From assembly GCA_031763025.1 (NCBI GenBank), contig JASSKH010000025.1, forward strand, positions 6,843,264 to 6,907,263: a stretch of DNA of 64,000 bases, read 5' to 3'. The position numbers were made by a program, and so were the translations under genes. Shown here piece by piece: positions 21,436-33,600 of this stretch. The notes beneath the pieces are model-generated. The model made no database searches, had not been told where the DNA came from, and worked only from the letters and a program-made list of their open reading frames with translations. Within the stretch, counting starts at the first letter, position 1. The number at the start of each line of letters is the position of its first letter. Origin of the DNA: Macrocystis pyrifera (Eukaryota > Sar > Phaeophyceae > Laminariales > Laminariaceae).

Positions 21436-21668
21436 GGGGCGGGGGGGGGGCGTGGGGGGGGTAGTCAATAGGAGAGATGTACACGCATGGCCGCAGTCGT
21501 ATGACCATAGACCGTCGCATCCCTACACTTCCTGGACGGAGCATGTCGGGTTTTCACCGACCAGAAAGTCATCGCTTGCACCAAGGTGTCCGGCGAGTCG
21601 CATGGAGGGTGAGCTTCATCCTATTAACATCAAAACCGCTTGTAAGGCGGACTTGCATATGGGTAGCA
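21436..21668 (-). mobile_element. Family E, partial
   Basis: Minus-orientation copy after G-runs at 21436-21460. It is truncated at the words CAGCTTCAATGGGG, where the G-run of the next copy begins. The second element may have inserted into this one at that point. Confidence 0.8.
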
Positions 21669-21675
21669 GCTTCAA

Positions 21676-22195
21676 TGGGGGGGGGTCGTGCTTGACATCA
21701 CGCATGGCCGTAGTCGTATGACCATATACCCTCGATCATACATTGCCGGGACGGAGCACGTCAGGTTTTCACCGACCAGGCAGATAATGCATGCACCAAG
21801 CGCGAAGTGGCATGAGGTGTTGGGCGAGTCTCATGAAGGGTGAGCTGCATCGTACTAAGAACCGTTTGTGAGGCAAACTTAGGTATGGTCGACAGCTTCA
21901 ACCAGTTAATGAATTCCCTGGTTTGGCCACTTCCAGAGACAGCAGTGGGGATACTATGTATCTGCGTCGTGGGTGCCTTACCATAAACGGTACCAGGTAC
22001 TATTGGTTACGTGAAAAGATTATTCCCCTTGTGCGGAGGAAAGGTTTCTCCACCCCGCACAAATTATCTACAGTAACTCGATCGCCAGCTGCGACCGACC
22101 GCCAAAAACGAAAATGGTACCCTGGTGGGCTCGCTTTCGTAGTAAGCGGCATGCTTTACGGTGTCGTTGCCAACCGACGCCAACCCAACATTTTT
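21676..22195 (-). mobile_element. Family E, nearly full length, with CCAGG scar
   Basis: About 520 bp, covering all blocks to GCCAACCGACGCCAACCC. At 21991 it contains TACCAGGTA in a position where the copies at 45645, 46203, 48351 and 51129 have none. The T/A tract of other copies is replaced by a short A-run here. A T-rich stretch follows the end. Confidence 0.85.
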
Positions 22196-22380
22196 TATTT
22201 TTTATTTTTTTTATACCAGTATAGTATACCTCCAGGTTAAATATATCAGGGCGGGGATGGGGCTCGGAAACGCGTCGTTGAATGAGTGAGGCATGAGGCA
22301 AAGCATAAAAAACAGGCGGCATACGTCGCGGAATGAGCGGGACATCCCCAGACCTCTCCCGGCTCGGAGTTGGGGGTGGA

Positions 22381-22401
22381 GGGGGGGGGGGGGGGGGGGG
22401 G
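22381..22401 (+). repeat. G homopolymer (21 G)
   Basis: An isolated G-run preceded by GGGGGTGGA. There is no family E sequence beside it. Confidence 0.9.
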
Positions 22402-23039
22402 TCGACGTGGCGAGCGAGAAAATAACTCAAATAGTGTACCAGGAAGTATCCGGTATCACAAGCAGCAAACAGGATCGAAGCTGAATGAGCCCCAAGTCGG
22501 GTCAGTTGTCGTATTTTTGAATATATATACGTGTTGTAATATACAGACTAGTAATATTCTCCCACAAGTGAAACGAATCAACAGCAAAACGAATGTATAT
22601 ATACGAATCTCTCAAATGTGTATGATACTCTTGCACATGATAAATGTCCGATATTTGTCGCAGACTGTATGAAAACTGACCAAAATTTTAATCTTTCAGT
22701 TGGATCGGTTGGTTGGTTATTGGTTCCAAGCTGCCGTGCTTGTTGCTGGCAACACTTCGGTTTTTCTGATGTGTCCTGATGATAATGATGTTCTTATGTT
22801 ACATTTCCGTTTCTGTAGGTAGTGTCGTTATAGAGTATACTTCCTCTTGAGACTCACTCTAGTACACAGAAAATATCCGCTGCTGGAGCAGCTGGTGCTG
22901 CGGCAGCTGCTGATGGTGTTGGTGTTTGTACGAGACGAGAGCAGCTCACGCTGACTGACTGTCTGATACCAGGTACCTGGTTTAATCATTGCGGATATTT
23001 ATTCTACTCGCAAGTCTGTGTGCTGCTGTTTGTGTTGGA
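22402..23039. other. no gene identified
   Basis: AT-richer sequence. A double scar TACCAGGTACCTGG lies at 22967-22980. No coding signal is seen. Confidence 0.35.
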
Positions 23040-23170
23040 TTAATATTGGTACACAGCAGCACAGTTTTTATAATTTTGCTCAGGGTTGTGTCAGACGCGG
23101 AAACTACTGCCGTTTTCATAAAATTATGAAATGCGTCATCTGTGGGTTCGTTTGTAGAAAAAGGAAATAC
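23040..23170 (+). CDS. CCCH zinc-finger-like fragment (weak)
   Basis: The plus frame reads YNFAQGCVRRGNYCRFHK followed by CVICGFVCRKRKYPC. The first part resembles a C3H1 RNA-binding finger (…G.C.RG..C.F.H), but the first cysteine is absent and the spacing is off by one. More cysteine pairs follow. There is no start codon or splice border that I trust. It may be a decayed exon, or chance. Confidence 0.15.
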
Positions 23171-23181
23171 CCGTGCGTCGT

Positions 23182-23210
23182 TAGTCAGTCAGTCAGTCAG
23201 TCAGTCAGTC
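23182..23210 (+). repeat. AGTC tetranucleotide microsatellite
   Basis: Seven perfect AGTC/CAGT units. Confidence 0.9.
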
Positions 23211-23539
23211 ACAGCACAGCAGCAATCAAAAGTCGGTCAATCCGCGCATAGACAATTTTATACTCCTCCTATTAATACTACAGGTACGGGTGCCACAGGC
23301 ACAACAACATAACTTCCATCAGATGTTCCGTATCTCGTGTACATGTATAGTATGCATGCGTTGTATGTATGATGTATGGTTTAATGTGAAGGAAACAACA
23401 ACAACAACAACAACAACAACATGTCGTGTGTATGTATGTATGCGTGGTATCATGGCTCACACAGGTGCGGACGGACGGACGTGGCGGGGTCGTGTGGTTG
23501 GTGTGGCGGTGGTGGCGGGACTAATAAAGAAGCAGCAGC

Positions 23540-25842
23540 AGGTGTAGTTGCAAACCATTTTTGTTGCGCCACCTCACAAAGATCCGGATCCTTTGGTCTG
23601 TTCGCCGCCAATAGGATCTCCAGGTTTCCACACGCATCTTTTGGAACTTTTGGTTTCGATATTTCTTGTAGATTTTAGTAGATTTTGGTAGACTGCTGTA
23701 GATTTTGGAGAATCAGGAATATGATAGTGGGAGTGTTTCAAGTTTTCGAAAACACTTGCGCGTACACTCCGTACCTCTGCAGTCTTGGCAGTACACTTGT
23801 ACATACAGAAAAAAGTGAAAAACGTTTAAAAAAATCCTGTAAAAAAAAATGGCGTATCCGGCGGAACGTTTTTACGTACGTGTGTGTGTCCCGCTTCCTC
23901 TCCGCGTAGCCTCAACCAACCCCCCAGTGCTCCTCAAAAAACGACTTTTGAGCTAGCTGCTACCTGTGCTGTGGTGGAGTTTGCCTCTGGACGGGCAGAG
24001 GGCACTGGCTATCAGCGTGACGGTGGGAGACACGCGGCCTCTGGATTGCGCAACGCTGCACCGTCGCTGTGCCGAAGGGTGGAGGAGTCCACACTGCTGT
24101 GTTCGGCTGCTGCTGCTGCTGCTGCAGCTATTAGCTGTCCTTGCTTGCTGTACGAATTTTTAGCAGAAATTGGTTGAACCTTCTACAAGCAGCAGCGGTG
24201 TATAAAGTCAATACGAAACTTCTTGGGACACTCCAAACTCCAAAACAACATTGGTGCTGCTGCTTGCTGCTGCTGCAGCTACGGCGGTGTTGGCGATAGA
24301 CGACAGGGATGCCATCGCCGGGGGCGACTGGGAGGAGTGGCGTGGAGATCGGAGCTAATCACGGCAACATGGCCGTCTTGGAGGCGGTCAACGGCGGCGG
24401 GTCGGAGCGCAGTAAAAGGTTGCCTGAATCTCGAGCAATCGACATTCCAAGCTCGGCAGTGACTTTGGAGCAACCACTGTGGAGTGGCCCTCACGAGGTA
24501 TGACAATGTACGGTTGAAAATGCCGGAGCCGGCTATATAGCTCTGCACGATTGCCCGTCCTCGTTGCTAGTTGCTAGAGCTGGCTTGGGGCTGGGAGTGA
24601 GACGGGAGCGGACCTTGAGACGGGCGGTGTGTTTTTGTACGCAATCGAGATAGAGCAGAAGCAGCAGCGGTGTATACGTTTAAGTTTGCGGTTTTGCTGA
24701 CGACGACGCTTCTACTTGCTTGTACATATATTTCCATACATGCATGGCGGCAGAAGAACCTACGCGCAAAGATAGAAGAGACGAGACCATGTAGCACCAG
24801 AGCACTCACTCTACAGCACGAGTATGATGTGTGTACTACAGCAGTATAATAGTATGTGCCTGATATGCGAGTTTTATATACTACTGCTGTATGGGGAGTT
24901 TGAAGAGAGGACCGTGCCCGCCCTGTTCATCTTGATTCAGCATCTCAAGCATCGTCATTTGTTTGTCATCATCCTCGGAAAAAAATGTCAAATATCGGAA
25001 CGACCGCACGACGACCGGAACGTTTTTTCTCTTGGTCGACGCCGCCGGCCGAACTTGACGAAAATAATGTCTAGGATAAATCGTAACTGATGCACGCTTA
25101 TTATCGAGAATTAAGCGTTGTACGTAGAATTAGCTTTCGGCTCTGCGGCCTCCACGTCCCTTGGTGCTTGCTTTGTTCTTTTTGTTTCACCTCGATCAAA
25201 ATCCACCATGAATGTGAGACGGCCCATCGTGAACAGAACATATGCAATGAATGCATGCACTACTGTGCATGCATGCATGGGTGATGAGCGATGATGAACA
25301 AGAAGGCAGAAGAGCAGAAGAAGAAGAAGAAGGAGACAGAAAAACAACCACAGAAGCCACACATACAAGCAGCAACAACAAACATACGACACACATAACA
25401 AACAAGACATCGTATATATTTATTTATAGAGCAACATGCATGTCGAGCAAAGTTAGTACTCGTACTGCTTCGTATCAATGTATCAATGGGTGACTCTGGT
25501 ACCTGGTTTACGAGTATTCATAGCACAGCAGCATCAACATCACCATTCGACACGTACGCGCTCCTGTATGTACGAAATATACCTGTCTGTGTATGATGCA
25601 TCCATCATCATCATGATGCATCGTTCGTTTGTGTTATTTTTTTTCTCTCTTTAACATGTTAAGGCGTTTGAGAGTCCAAGCAAAGTGCTGCGAGATGACC
25701 GCACAATATCCGTCCAAAGAGGCTACGTATTTTATATAAGTCAAATATGATGAAAAAAAATACCCCGCCGTTTTCCTCCACGCCACCACCTCACACCTCA
25801 CATCAATTCATTCGTTTTACGATGACTCCTGCCCCCTCGCCG
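23540..25842. other. no gene identified; CTG/CAG-rich
   Basis: Contains CTG/GCT repeat patches at about 24105-24130 and 24257-24280, repeated TAGATTTTGG words near 23670-23710, and TACAGCAGTA / TACTGCTGTA at 24837 and 24882. A 64-codon plus frame at 24309-24503 and an overlapping minus frame are both open. Nothing is recognised. Confidence 0.3.
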
Positions 25843-25914
25843 CGGTCGCTGTGTAGTCGCCTACAACGGTCGCTGTGTAGTCGCCTACAACGGTAGCTGT
25901 GTAGTCGCCTACAG
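25843..25914 (+). repeat. 24-bp tandem repeat, three units
   Basis: Three copies of a 24-bp unit starting CGGTCGCTGTGTAGTCGCC. The third copy has C to A at position 5. A fourth partial unit follows. On the minus strand the units translate as an eight-residue repeat (RRLHSDRC), but no gene context supports coding. Confidence 0.9.
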
Positions 25915-26058
25915 CAGTAGTTAGGGCACGAGCCTCTCGGCGTCATACTCATTTGCGTTACAGAAAAAGGACAGAACGCAGAAGAAATGGATATCTTCTG
26001 GCGGTCCACCACAAATATTCATAGATTGTGATGCATGCAGTAGGTAAACTATGAATAC

Positions 26059-26167
26059 TATTACGGGGGTCCATAGTTAACAGGACCTATGGTGTACATA
26101 AAAACCTATATATTTGCCTATTTTTACCAACAACATTTGGTCCCGTTAACTGTGGACCCCCGTAATA
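26059..26167 (+). mobile_element. MITE family A, GTTAAC subfamily
   Basis: A complete copy with TA at both ends and the subfamily change in both arms, almost identical to 4909-5017. Confidence 0.9.
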
Positions 26168-26233
26168 TTATTAATACCAGGTATGTAATACCAGGGTACC
26201 AAGTATTATTAATATTAATAGTAATACCTGGTA
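26166..26233 (+). repeat. Scar cluster at a MITE border
   Basis: Directly after the MITE come three TATTAATA words (26169, 26207, 26213), TACCAGGTA (26175), TACCAGGGTACC (26190) and TACCTGGTA (26225). The first and last CCAGG words face each other (CCAGGTAT...ATACCTGG) and could bound a tiny element of about 59 bp. Confidence 0.7.
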
Positions 26234-26499
26234 CAGCTGGCAGCAGTTAGTTGTAGAACCGTGTGCGTACGTACGTACATGTTGGATCGCATTTTTCTAC
26301 TCGTAAACGAGATACGACTGCTGTACGTATTACGTATATATATTATAAACTCGATTTATTTCCAATCTCGTGGCACTGAAACGTCAATTCGCACGTGAGG
26401 GCCGGGATCCATCAGACAATCGAAAGTTTGTTTTATCATTACTATTAATAATAATAAGTAGCCTGGTAGCAGTTCACACCTACCTGAGGGCTGGGGCAC

Positions 26500-26692
26500 T
26501 TGCGTAAGACACAACAAGAAGAACATTTGGAAAGTTTGTGTGATAGATATGTCCATGATGTTGATGGAAGCACAGGTAAAAGACAGAATTAAACGATGAA
26601 ACGTGAAGGTCGAACGCGTGGGCTACGACGGTTTGATAGTGCCATGATGTTCTCACATCCATCACCTTGCTTTTGAAAGAGGGGTGGCCCAC
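26500..26692 (-). CDS. Possible unidentified exon
   Basis: A minus-strand frame reads smoothly as protein (…SWHYQTVVAHAFDLHVSSF…NVLLVVSYASAPAL). It runs into CTCAGGTAGGTG, a good 5' splice site at about 26491-26497. No family is recognised and no second exon was found. Confidence 0.2.
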
Positions 26693-26997
26693 GCGAAGTG
26701 TATATTATATGTATCCCCTCGTCTATCATACTTGGTATACACATTACACCGAACGAACTCCTGCTGCTTCATGTCTGGTAATGAACGATTCTTTCACCGC
26801 CTTGATGTTGACCCCTGTCCTCCGTTGTTATACCCGTAATGAGACGAGGTACCAATGTGTTCTAATATATAGGTACCAGTTTTAGATTGATATTCAATAA
26901 GAACCATGCTTGTATTTGGGGACATAGACAATTAGTTGTATCTGTTTTAACGAAGGCTTCGTTTTTGTATTTCTTGTATAAAACCTAAATTGAGTGA

Positions 26998-27118
26998 CGA
27001 CTGATGCTCATAGAACAACCTCTTTTCTTGCTTCATGAAATACCACTGATGATGTTGAATACATGAATACGACTGATGCTCATAGACACCTGCCTCTCCA
27101 TGAAATACCATGCGTATA
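26998..27118 (+). repeat. Imperfect tandem duplication of about 70 bp
   Basis: CGACTGATGCTCATAGA and the following ATGAAATACCA occur in the same order at 26998 and 27069, with a few indels. Confidence 0.8.
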
Positions 27119-27194
27119 TATCAAGAAAAATGTAGCGAAGCTGAGATCGATACCGGTATATGATACGAGGTGTGTCTGACTGCTGTGTTTTTCG

Positions 27195-27262
27195 CATTAT
27201 TATTATTATTATTTATTATTATTATTATACCGTTCTTTCTACCCGTGCGATACATACCAGGC
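27195..27262 (+). repeat. ATT microsatellite with family D fragment
   Basis: ATT repeats (27198-27228) are followed by ACCGTTCTTTCTACCCGTGC, the start of family D. This repeats the arrangement at 55321, where family D also follows a trinucleotide microsatellite. Confidence 0.5.
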
Positions 27263-27566
27263 ATGATATTATTACTATTAATGTAATAGCATCCTAAAAC
27301 TGCGATGTAGTTCAATCGTCATGGATCGACCAGTTTTCCCGTCGTTCCGCCATGTGCGTCCTGCATATCACACAGCACAGCAGCAGGCAGTACGTAGTGA
27401 GTGGTTCTCTTGTAAACGAGAAAAAATATACCTATTCGTATTCATATCATGAAAAAAACATGAAAACGCCACTAATGCTGAGTGCGTATGTATACATCGT
27501 GTGATACACGATACAAATGAAATACTATTAATACTATTAATATATGTACCTGGTGCATAACCATCG

Positions 27567-27750
27567 AGCAAATATGTCAGCAGACAGTACTTTCACCCCT
27601 TGACAGACAGCAACTTCGCCTTGACACGCATTGACTGACACCAAACTACCACGTACACCAGGTTTTAGTGTGGAAAACTCGGCCCTACACGCTTGACGGC
27701 GCACATTTTGTGTTGGCTTGACATATCTCCTGACATCTTTGCCATCCAAT
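27567..27750 (+). mobile_element. Foldback family G, single arm
   Basis: A left arm starting GAGCAAATATGTCAGCAGAC and ending GACATATCTCCTGACATC. It lacks the F insertion present at 33041 and so shows the uninterrupted sequence there. Confidence 0.75.
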
Positions 27751-28104
27751 GAATGTTCTATTAATAGTCGACATGCCTTCATCTTGTCAGAGGTTGCATG
27801 TTTTTTGCCCGTTGTTATCCGCATGGCACTTGACTTGTTACAAAAGCAAGGGTAAATCTGTGGCTCACGCATACAGACAGCAGTTGGGCCTGTACCGCCA
27901 CCCTGAAGGTGACTACTAATACCGCTGTTTTTTTGTAGGTCTGTTGTCTGTAGTCTGTGGATCTGGGAGCATCTTTGTTTCGTACATATCACACTGGTAC
28001 GAGCCTATGCCTGGTACGTATAATACGAGACGAGTATATCTTCTGTGCATGACTTGACGCACACTTCTCTCTGTTCTACGAAGTACAAGGCAAGGTGTGT
28101 GTGT

Positions 28105-28290
28105 GTGTTCTTCACATTAAACCGTTCTCCTACTCGTCGACATGCAGCAAGCCCAGTGTCCGTGCTGATTCTTCACCCTAGAAAGATACGAGCTCTGTGG
28201 TCACAGACTACGACACAGAGATAACACACCGTAATGCATTAATAGCCTACGCAATACCATGCCTTCGCACTATTAATAGGTGCGGCCGAC
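28105..28290 (+). repeat. Family D, copy 1
   Basis: GTTCTTCACATTAAACCG is followed by CAGTGTCCGTGCTGATTC and GTGGTCACAGACTAC. Homologous to 55343-55450 and 56171-56400. It starts at a GT microsatellite and ends near TATTAATA (28271). Unclassified. Confidence 0.65.
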
Positions 28291-28300
28291 ACAACATTTT

Positions 28301-28460
28301 TTTTTTCATCATCACCTTTTACTTTCCAGCCCACTCGTAGGAGGTTTTACCCTCGACGAACTTCTGGACAACCCGTGGTCACAGGTGTCGTCCCTTCTCC
28401 CCCCCGGTACGTGCCTTTATTTTTTATCGCGCATAGGGTTCAGCATTCCCACTGCTCATA
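28301..28460 (+). repeat. Repeat family K, copy 1
   Basis: About 150 bp homologous to 32137-32292 (ACTTTCCAGCC...GAGGTTTTACC...GTCGTCCCTTCTCCCCCC...CAGCATTCCCAC). One frame reads FTLDELLDNPWSQVSSLLPP here but is shifted in the other copy, so coding is doubtful. Confidence 0.65.
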
Positions 28461-29820
28461 CATACGCCAGCAGCCAAAATACACCATAAAGAAAGAGAAG
28501 CAACGAAAAAACCAAACCGAAAAAGAACAAGAAAAAGAAAAAGAAAAGGAGAAGAATCCCAAATAAGTAAATAAAATGGAAAGCCAAAGCTCAGACACAT
28601 ACATACGAGTACTTACCCCGAGCATGAGCCAATAGGGACGTGCAAGGGGAAAGATACGAGAAGGAAAAAGGGGACTATGCATCCCGGTGAACACTTAACT
28701 AAGTAAAAAGAGCAGTAGTGAGTGGGCCAAAATACGCTCGTCACCCACCCACTATGTAGTACTTCTTTCATAAGGATATGACTGATGAAGGGAAAAATCA
28801 AAATGCATACCGAACGGCCGCAGCAGTTGGCGGTACGAGTAGCAAAGAAACGTCCAACCTATTAGTCGGCCTGGTACCTTGCTACCCTATCTGCAGTCTC
28901 TCTGCTACTCTCTTCTACCGCGGTACGAGTATACATACACGAATTATACGTACGATACTGCGTACTGCTGCTGTATCGGAACCGTCTGTATATTGTATAC
29001 GTACGCACGTATACCTGGCCTGAGCATACCGGGGGTGAGATTGGTAATCGGCACCCGCTTCTATGTTTTGGTACATATTCGGTATGATATCTATCGTATG
29101 TACATGAAACGCGCGATCGATTTGTCACATTGTCACACACCGAGATTGCAAGGATGAGTTTCGAGTATTTTTTCGATCACAGCTCCGCTTTTTTTTCGTT
29201 CTTCTTGCCTGGTATCATACAAACAATATACAAAGCACATTTGTTATTAAGCGTGCCTGGAGCATATATTCTGATTCTACGACAGCAGCAGCATTTTCGT
29301 ATTTTCGACACACCTGAATCACAGTACATTGACCGGTGTGTTGTGGTACGTATCAAGTATCAAGTGCCAGGTATAGACTACCAAGGTATATACGAGTCAG
29401 GGGGGGGGGGGAGTTCTCATTATCATGTGTGGTCATAAAATACTCGTATCGGGGGGGGGGGGGGGGGGGGGGTGACAGACCCTCACCGATGGCGTGGTGA
29501 TGAAGCCTGGACCCGGCTTAGGAATGAAGAGTAGAAGGGAGAGGAGCATGCCATTAGAGGAAAGGAGCAAGGACAGCAATTAATTGTTGGTTGAAGTAGA
29601 TAGAGGTCAACCTAAACAGTGGTAATTTGGGTGTGTTATCAGTTACCAGGTATCAATGGCCTACGAGCAGCGTGAGGGCCCAGCAGCATCAAGGGTAGGA
29701 TCATGTTGCGCCCGTACCGTACAGCAGGGACGTCGGACTACATAATTACACCCTATATTCCCTCATAGCACAAGCCCTACGCTTCTATCGGAAATCCTGG
29801 ATTTTTTTCGGCTTCCGCTT
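28461..29820. other. no gene identified
   Basis: Contains an A/G-rich patch at 28490-28560 and G-runs at 29401-29411 and 29451-29472. A TACCAGGTA lies at 29644. Confidence 0.3.
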
Positions 29821-30341
29821 GTTATACTTTGCAGAGGAGCGGTCGGCACAAAACTTTTTGTGCAGGGCGTGTGTCGTCATTTTCAACCTTGCAGATCGGG
29901 CCAGACCAACCTGAACCCGGACCCGAATCTTATACCCTTTGGGGGGCTCGAGGTTGGCAAGGGCAGTCACGTGGCTCCGCCGCATTTTCCGGTGGCGTCT
30001 TTCGGAAAAACGTCTGGGCGGCCAAAAGGCCAGCCTTGACCGACAAGACCCGTATCCTGCGGATACCTGTAGGGCGAGTCCATTTTTTCTTCTCCCTGGA
30101 CGCCATATTTATTTGGGCTCCGAGCTTTCGCTGCGACCCTGCGAGCTGCTGCTACAAAATGCCGCTGTCGCCGTGGATAGCCAAGAAGTCGACGCACGAA
30201 GGTGTCCGCGAGAAAGTTGAGGACGAGGACTACCGCAGTAGGTCGGTCTCCGTTGAAGGTGTCACGCTGGCTGAGGCTTCGCGCACTGCTGTCGGGGCGC
30301 TACAGCACGACTACAGGCCATCAACCGAAATAATGGTGTGA
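29785..30341. other. Gene-like GC-rich stretch, strand unresolved
   Basis: On the minus strand, an ATG frame at 30106-29930 (MASREKKKWTRPTGIRRIR…) and an overlapping frame ending at 29785 (…MTTHALHKKFCADRSSAKYN…, basic tail, stop) both read like protein. On the plus strand, ATG at 30157 opens 61 codons (…STHEGVREKVEDEDYRSRSV…) to a stop at 30341. Composition differs clearly from the AT-richer surroundings. I cannot choose a model or family. Confidence 0.3.
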
Positions 30342-30559
30342 ATTCAGATGAATTATTATTAATACTACGTTGATGTAAGAACAAAAAATGGGCTTTGCAA
30401 CGTATGTATGTGCGCACTTCGACCGCAAGATTTGAACGTTCTGTCCAAGTGCCCCCCTGTTTTTGCCGTGATTACTACACGATATAAGTCCGCATCTTAA
30501 CTTTTGCCGCAATACGCGTGTGCACGACGTACTTGCTGAAATCCGACTCACTGGTGCCG

Positions 30560-30690
30560 TAGGATGGACCCCTTGCTTGCGTTGTGACTGGGAACTCGGG
30601 AACCGTTTTCCAACAGTCGCCAACGACGCGGTGACCGTTTCTGTATTCGCCGAAACTTGTCGTCAATTCTCCCCCCTCTGATGCCCCCCG
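30560..30690 (-). CDS. Possible unidentified exon
   Basis: Minus frame GGELTTSFGEYRNGHRVVGD and following residues to GPSYGT, then a good donor (CACCAGTGAGTCGG). If unspliced, the frame would continue to a stop at 30475. It begins next to a family B MITE, whose insertion may have cut the exon. No family is recognised. Confidence 0.2.
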
Positions 30691-30693
30691 AGG

Positions 30694-30803
30694 GTTGACC
30701 CTTTTATTGAGACTGCAGTTCCGTTTTGAAGTTTGGAGAGGTTTCATTCAAATTCCAAGTATTTTTGTCCCCAGAACGGGACATCAGCACTAAAAGGGTC
30801 AAG
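30694..30803 (+). mobile_element. MITE family B, diverged
   Basis: Flanks TTGA and TCAA are decayed TTAA sites. Both arms are recognisable (CCCTTTTATTGAGACTGCAG, GTCCCCAGAACGGGAC). Confidence 0.7.
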
Positions 30804-31056
30804 CAGGGAGTAGTAGGTATTTGCCGTACAGAAGGGCGAGGGTTGCAGACTTCGTGCATAGGTTTCCTTTTAGTTTTGGTCTCCTTTGGTTGTCTTCTTT
30901 CGGTGAAAGTCGACGAGTGATCAAAGTCGAGTAGGCCGTATTGTGTAATCCATTAGTCTACTCCTGCAGGCCAATAGGTTTTCTTTTTTTTGTTTGGTTT
31001 TCCCTGGGTTTTTCGTCCTCTCTAGCGGAACGTTTATGAGAGACCTACGTTGAAGC

Positions 31057-31163
31057 TATTGGGGGGGGCATAGTAAGTAGGACCAAATATTGTTAGTAAA
31101 AATAGGGAAATGTATAAGTTTTTGTGTGTACCGTAGGTCCTATTTACTATGGTCCCCGTAATA
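31057..31163 (+). mobile_element. MITE family A
   Basis: A complete copy. Its left end has lost the TTAC part (TATTGGGGGGGGCATAG). Confidence 0.85.
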
Positions 31164-31513
31164 CTACTGCTGTAGTCCAATAGGCTATTGCAGTCCAATA
31201 GTCTACTGCTGTTAGTATGCTTTTTGTTACGTTTTCCCTTGGTTTTCGTCCTCTTCTGGGGATTTCTTCTGAGTGATCAACGTTGAAGCTCGTGCTAAAC
31301 GTTGTAGGAAGGCAAACGCACTAATAATAAGAATATTGGGGATAAATTTGATACTTCGTACCCATACACCGGACGTGATAACAATAGAGCGGTTCAAGCA
31401 GTAGTCCCTCCCTCTGCAGCAGCGGTGGTCGAATAGTGCCGGTTGCCTGCAAACACAGGTGCCTGTGAACTCGCTTGGCACTAATGGGGTTTACCTGCCT
31501 ATATGCATTATTA

Positions 31514-31620
31514 TTTACGGGGGACCATGGTAAATAGGACCTACGGTATACACAATAACCTACGTATTTCACTATTTTGACTAGCAATATTTGGTCCTAT
31601 TTACTATGGCCCCCCGTGAT
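31514..31620 (+). mobile_element. MITE family A
   Basis: A complete copy ending CCCCCCGTGAT. The TA target is mutated on the right. Confidence 0.85.
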
Positions 31621-32136
31621 GTTGGGAACGTAATGAATACCTGGTATAAGGAATGCTTACATGGCACAAACAGCTTATTGTTGTATACTGAAATTAGCCC
31701 ATCATGCCCATGCACATGCGTACGTACCTGGTGTATTTTTTTATCAAAGCACATAAACCCGCTCGTACCCGTTGCGTGTTGTGTATGTTTTTTGGTACGA
31801 AAAGTAGCTGGTAGCATCATCCAGCCATCCATCCATCAGCCCACCAGCACCAGCAGCCCGGACCTGCTGCCGATCTTTCGAGTGGAATTACTTCGAAAAG
31901 AGCTGTAAAATCCGAGTTACTTTTTTACCTCGTGCGTCACATTTCTCACCAGGTATAAGAATAGCATCAACAATACAGGTACGAATATATTTTATAAAAC
32001 TAAACTCATATTAAGAATAAGGACCGAGAGTCTGGGTGAACTTCTGATACACCAAGTACCTGGTAGTTGGGTAGAAAGAACGATTTGATGTTGAAAGACC
32101 ACGCAACAATACCACGTGTGACCATGATTTATGTAT

Positions 32137-32292
32137 TTATTTTAATAATCACTTTACTTTCCAGCCTTAACCCTGAGGAGGTTTTACCGACCTTCTGGAC
32201 AAGCCGTGGTCACAGATGTCGTCCCTTCTCCCCCCCGGTACGTGCCTTCCATGTTTTGTCGCGCATAGGTTTCAGCATTCCCACGACTATGA
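32137..32292 (+). repeat. Repeat family K, copy 2
   Basis: Homologue of 28301-28460, with a shared end at CAGCATTCCCAC. Confidence 0.65.
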
Positions 32293-32949
32293 TGGCTCGG
32301 CGACTATGGGGCATGATTTTAACAGAGTATGATTTCCCGACAAATTTGAGCAAAGCGACGCGAGCCCCCCCCCCCAGGTGGCGACGGGGCCAAGATACCC
32401 GAGAAGTTGACGTTACGAAGGGGCCATAAAAACGCTCCTCGGGTTTTCGATACGTACCTGGTACCGAACAGGATACACGTATACATATGATACGACGTAC
32501 TCAATTGTAATTCAACGCTCTTTGGCCCCAAACATCGTGCTGGTGGAGTCTAGGCCAGCCAAAGACACCAACGCATACCTAGGTGGCCCTCAAGACTCTA
32601 CTACTATTGATAGCTGTAGTTTGTTGGTCAAAGGCCAGAGCACTCTCCTGTAAAGTCAGTAGAGCAGTGCGACGTACGTAATATTCGTTTTTTTTTTTTT
32701 CATATACCGAAGGTGTTGAAGCGCGTTTTTTTTTTTGTACCACTCGGGGTCGGAAATATATAAAAATATTTTAGGCATTAGTATGAAGACGAGGCAGTAT
32801 TTCTATTTTCGCCTGAAGCGGTATACAAGTACATCGTAAAGGTGTGAGTCTTCGCACCCCCTACTCGTACATGGACCACTTTTTCAAAGCTCGATTGCTT
32901 CACGCTTACCTGAAGGGAAAGCTTTCAAACGAGATATTTTCGAGAACCA

Positions 32950-33600
32950 CCCTCTTCCAAATATTTGTCCACGAGCCAGCACTTTCCCCCCTTGACGGAG
33001 AGAGCAATGTTGCCTTGACATGCCTTGACCGACACCGAAACTGCTACGACTCTGTCTTCAAATATAAGGAACTTTTGTATTGAATATTAGTGTAGGAATG
33101 GTCCCTATATTTCGATACATCAGTGATAGGTTTTAGTGTCGGAGCAACCGGCCCTAAACCCTGGACAGCGCACGTTTTGCTATGCTCGACATGTCTCCTG
33201 ACTGCTACGACTCTGTCTTCAAATATAAGGAACTTTTGTATTGCATATTAGTGTAGGAATGGTCCCTATATTTCGATACATCAGTGATAGGCTTTAGTGT
33301 CGGAGCAACCGGCCCTAAACCCTGGACAGCGCACGTTTTGCTATGCTCGACATGTCTCCTGACATCTTTGCCCTCTTCTTCATCGGAACCCCCTCCGCCC
33401 GGGTACGGAGCAGTCGAGCTCTCAAATCAAAGATGCCAGGAGACATGTCAAGCAAGGGAACTCGTGCGCTGTCAAGGGTGTATATAGGGCCCAGTGCTCG
33501 ACTCGAAAACCTAGGAGTTTGGTGTCAGTCAAGGCATGCCAAAAGGCAAAGTTGCTGTCTGTCGAGGGGTGAAAATGCTGTCTGCTGACATATTTGCTCA
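32950..33600 (+). mobile_element. Foldback family G, both arms
   Basis: A left arm (32950-33375) and an inverted right arm (33431-33600) surround a loop of about 60 bp. The right arm ends TGACATATTTGCTC. Solo arms at 7925 and 27567 show the uninterrupted arm. The left arm is lengthened by a family F insertion followed by a 161-bp tandem duplication. Confidence 0.75.
33041..33362 (+). repeat. 161-bp tandem duplication carrying a family F MITE
   Basis: Unit 1 is 33041-33201 and unit 2 is 33202-33362; only two substitutions are evident between them, so the event is young. Each unit contains a decayed F MITE (AAATATAAGGAAC...GGTCCCTATATTTCG) and the inner half of the G arm. Confidence 0.9.

Noticed and set aside
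29829..30341. 170-codon plus-strand ORF as a confident gene
   Set aside because: The start is TTG; minus-strand frames over the same bases are equally protein-like, so only a low-confidence region is reported.
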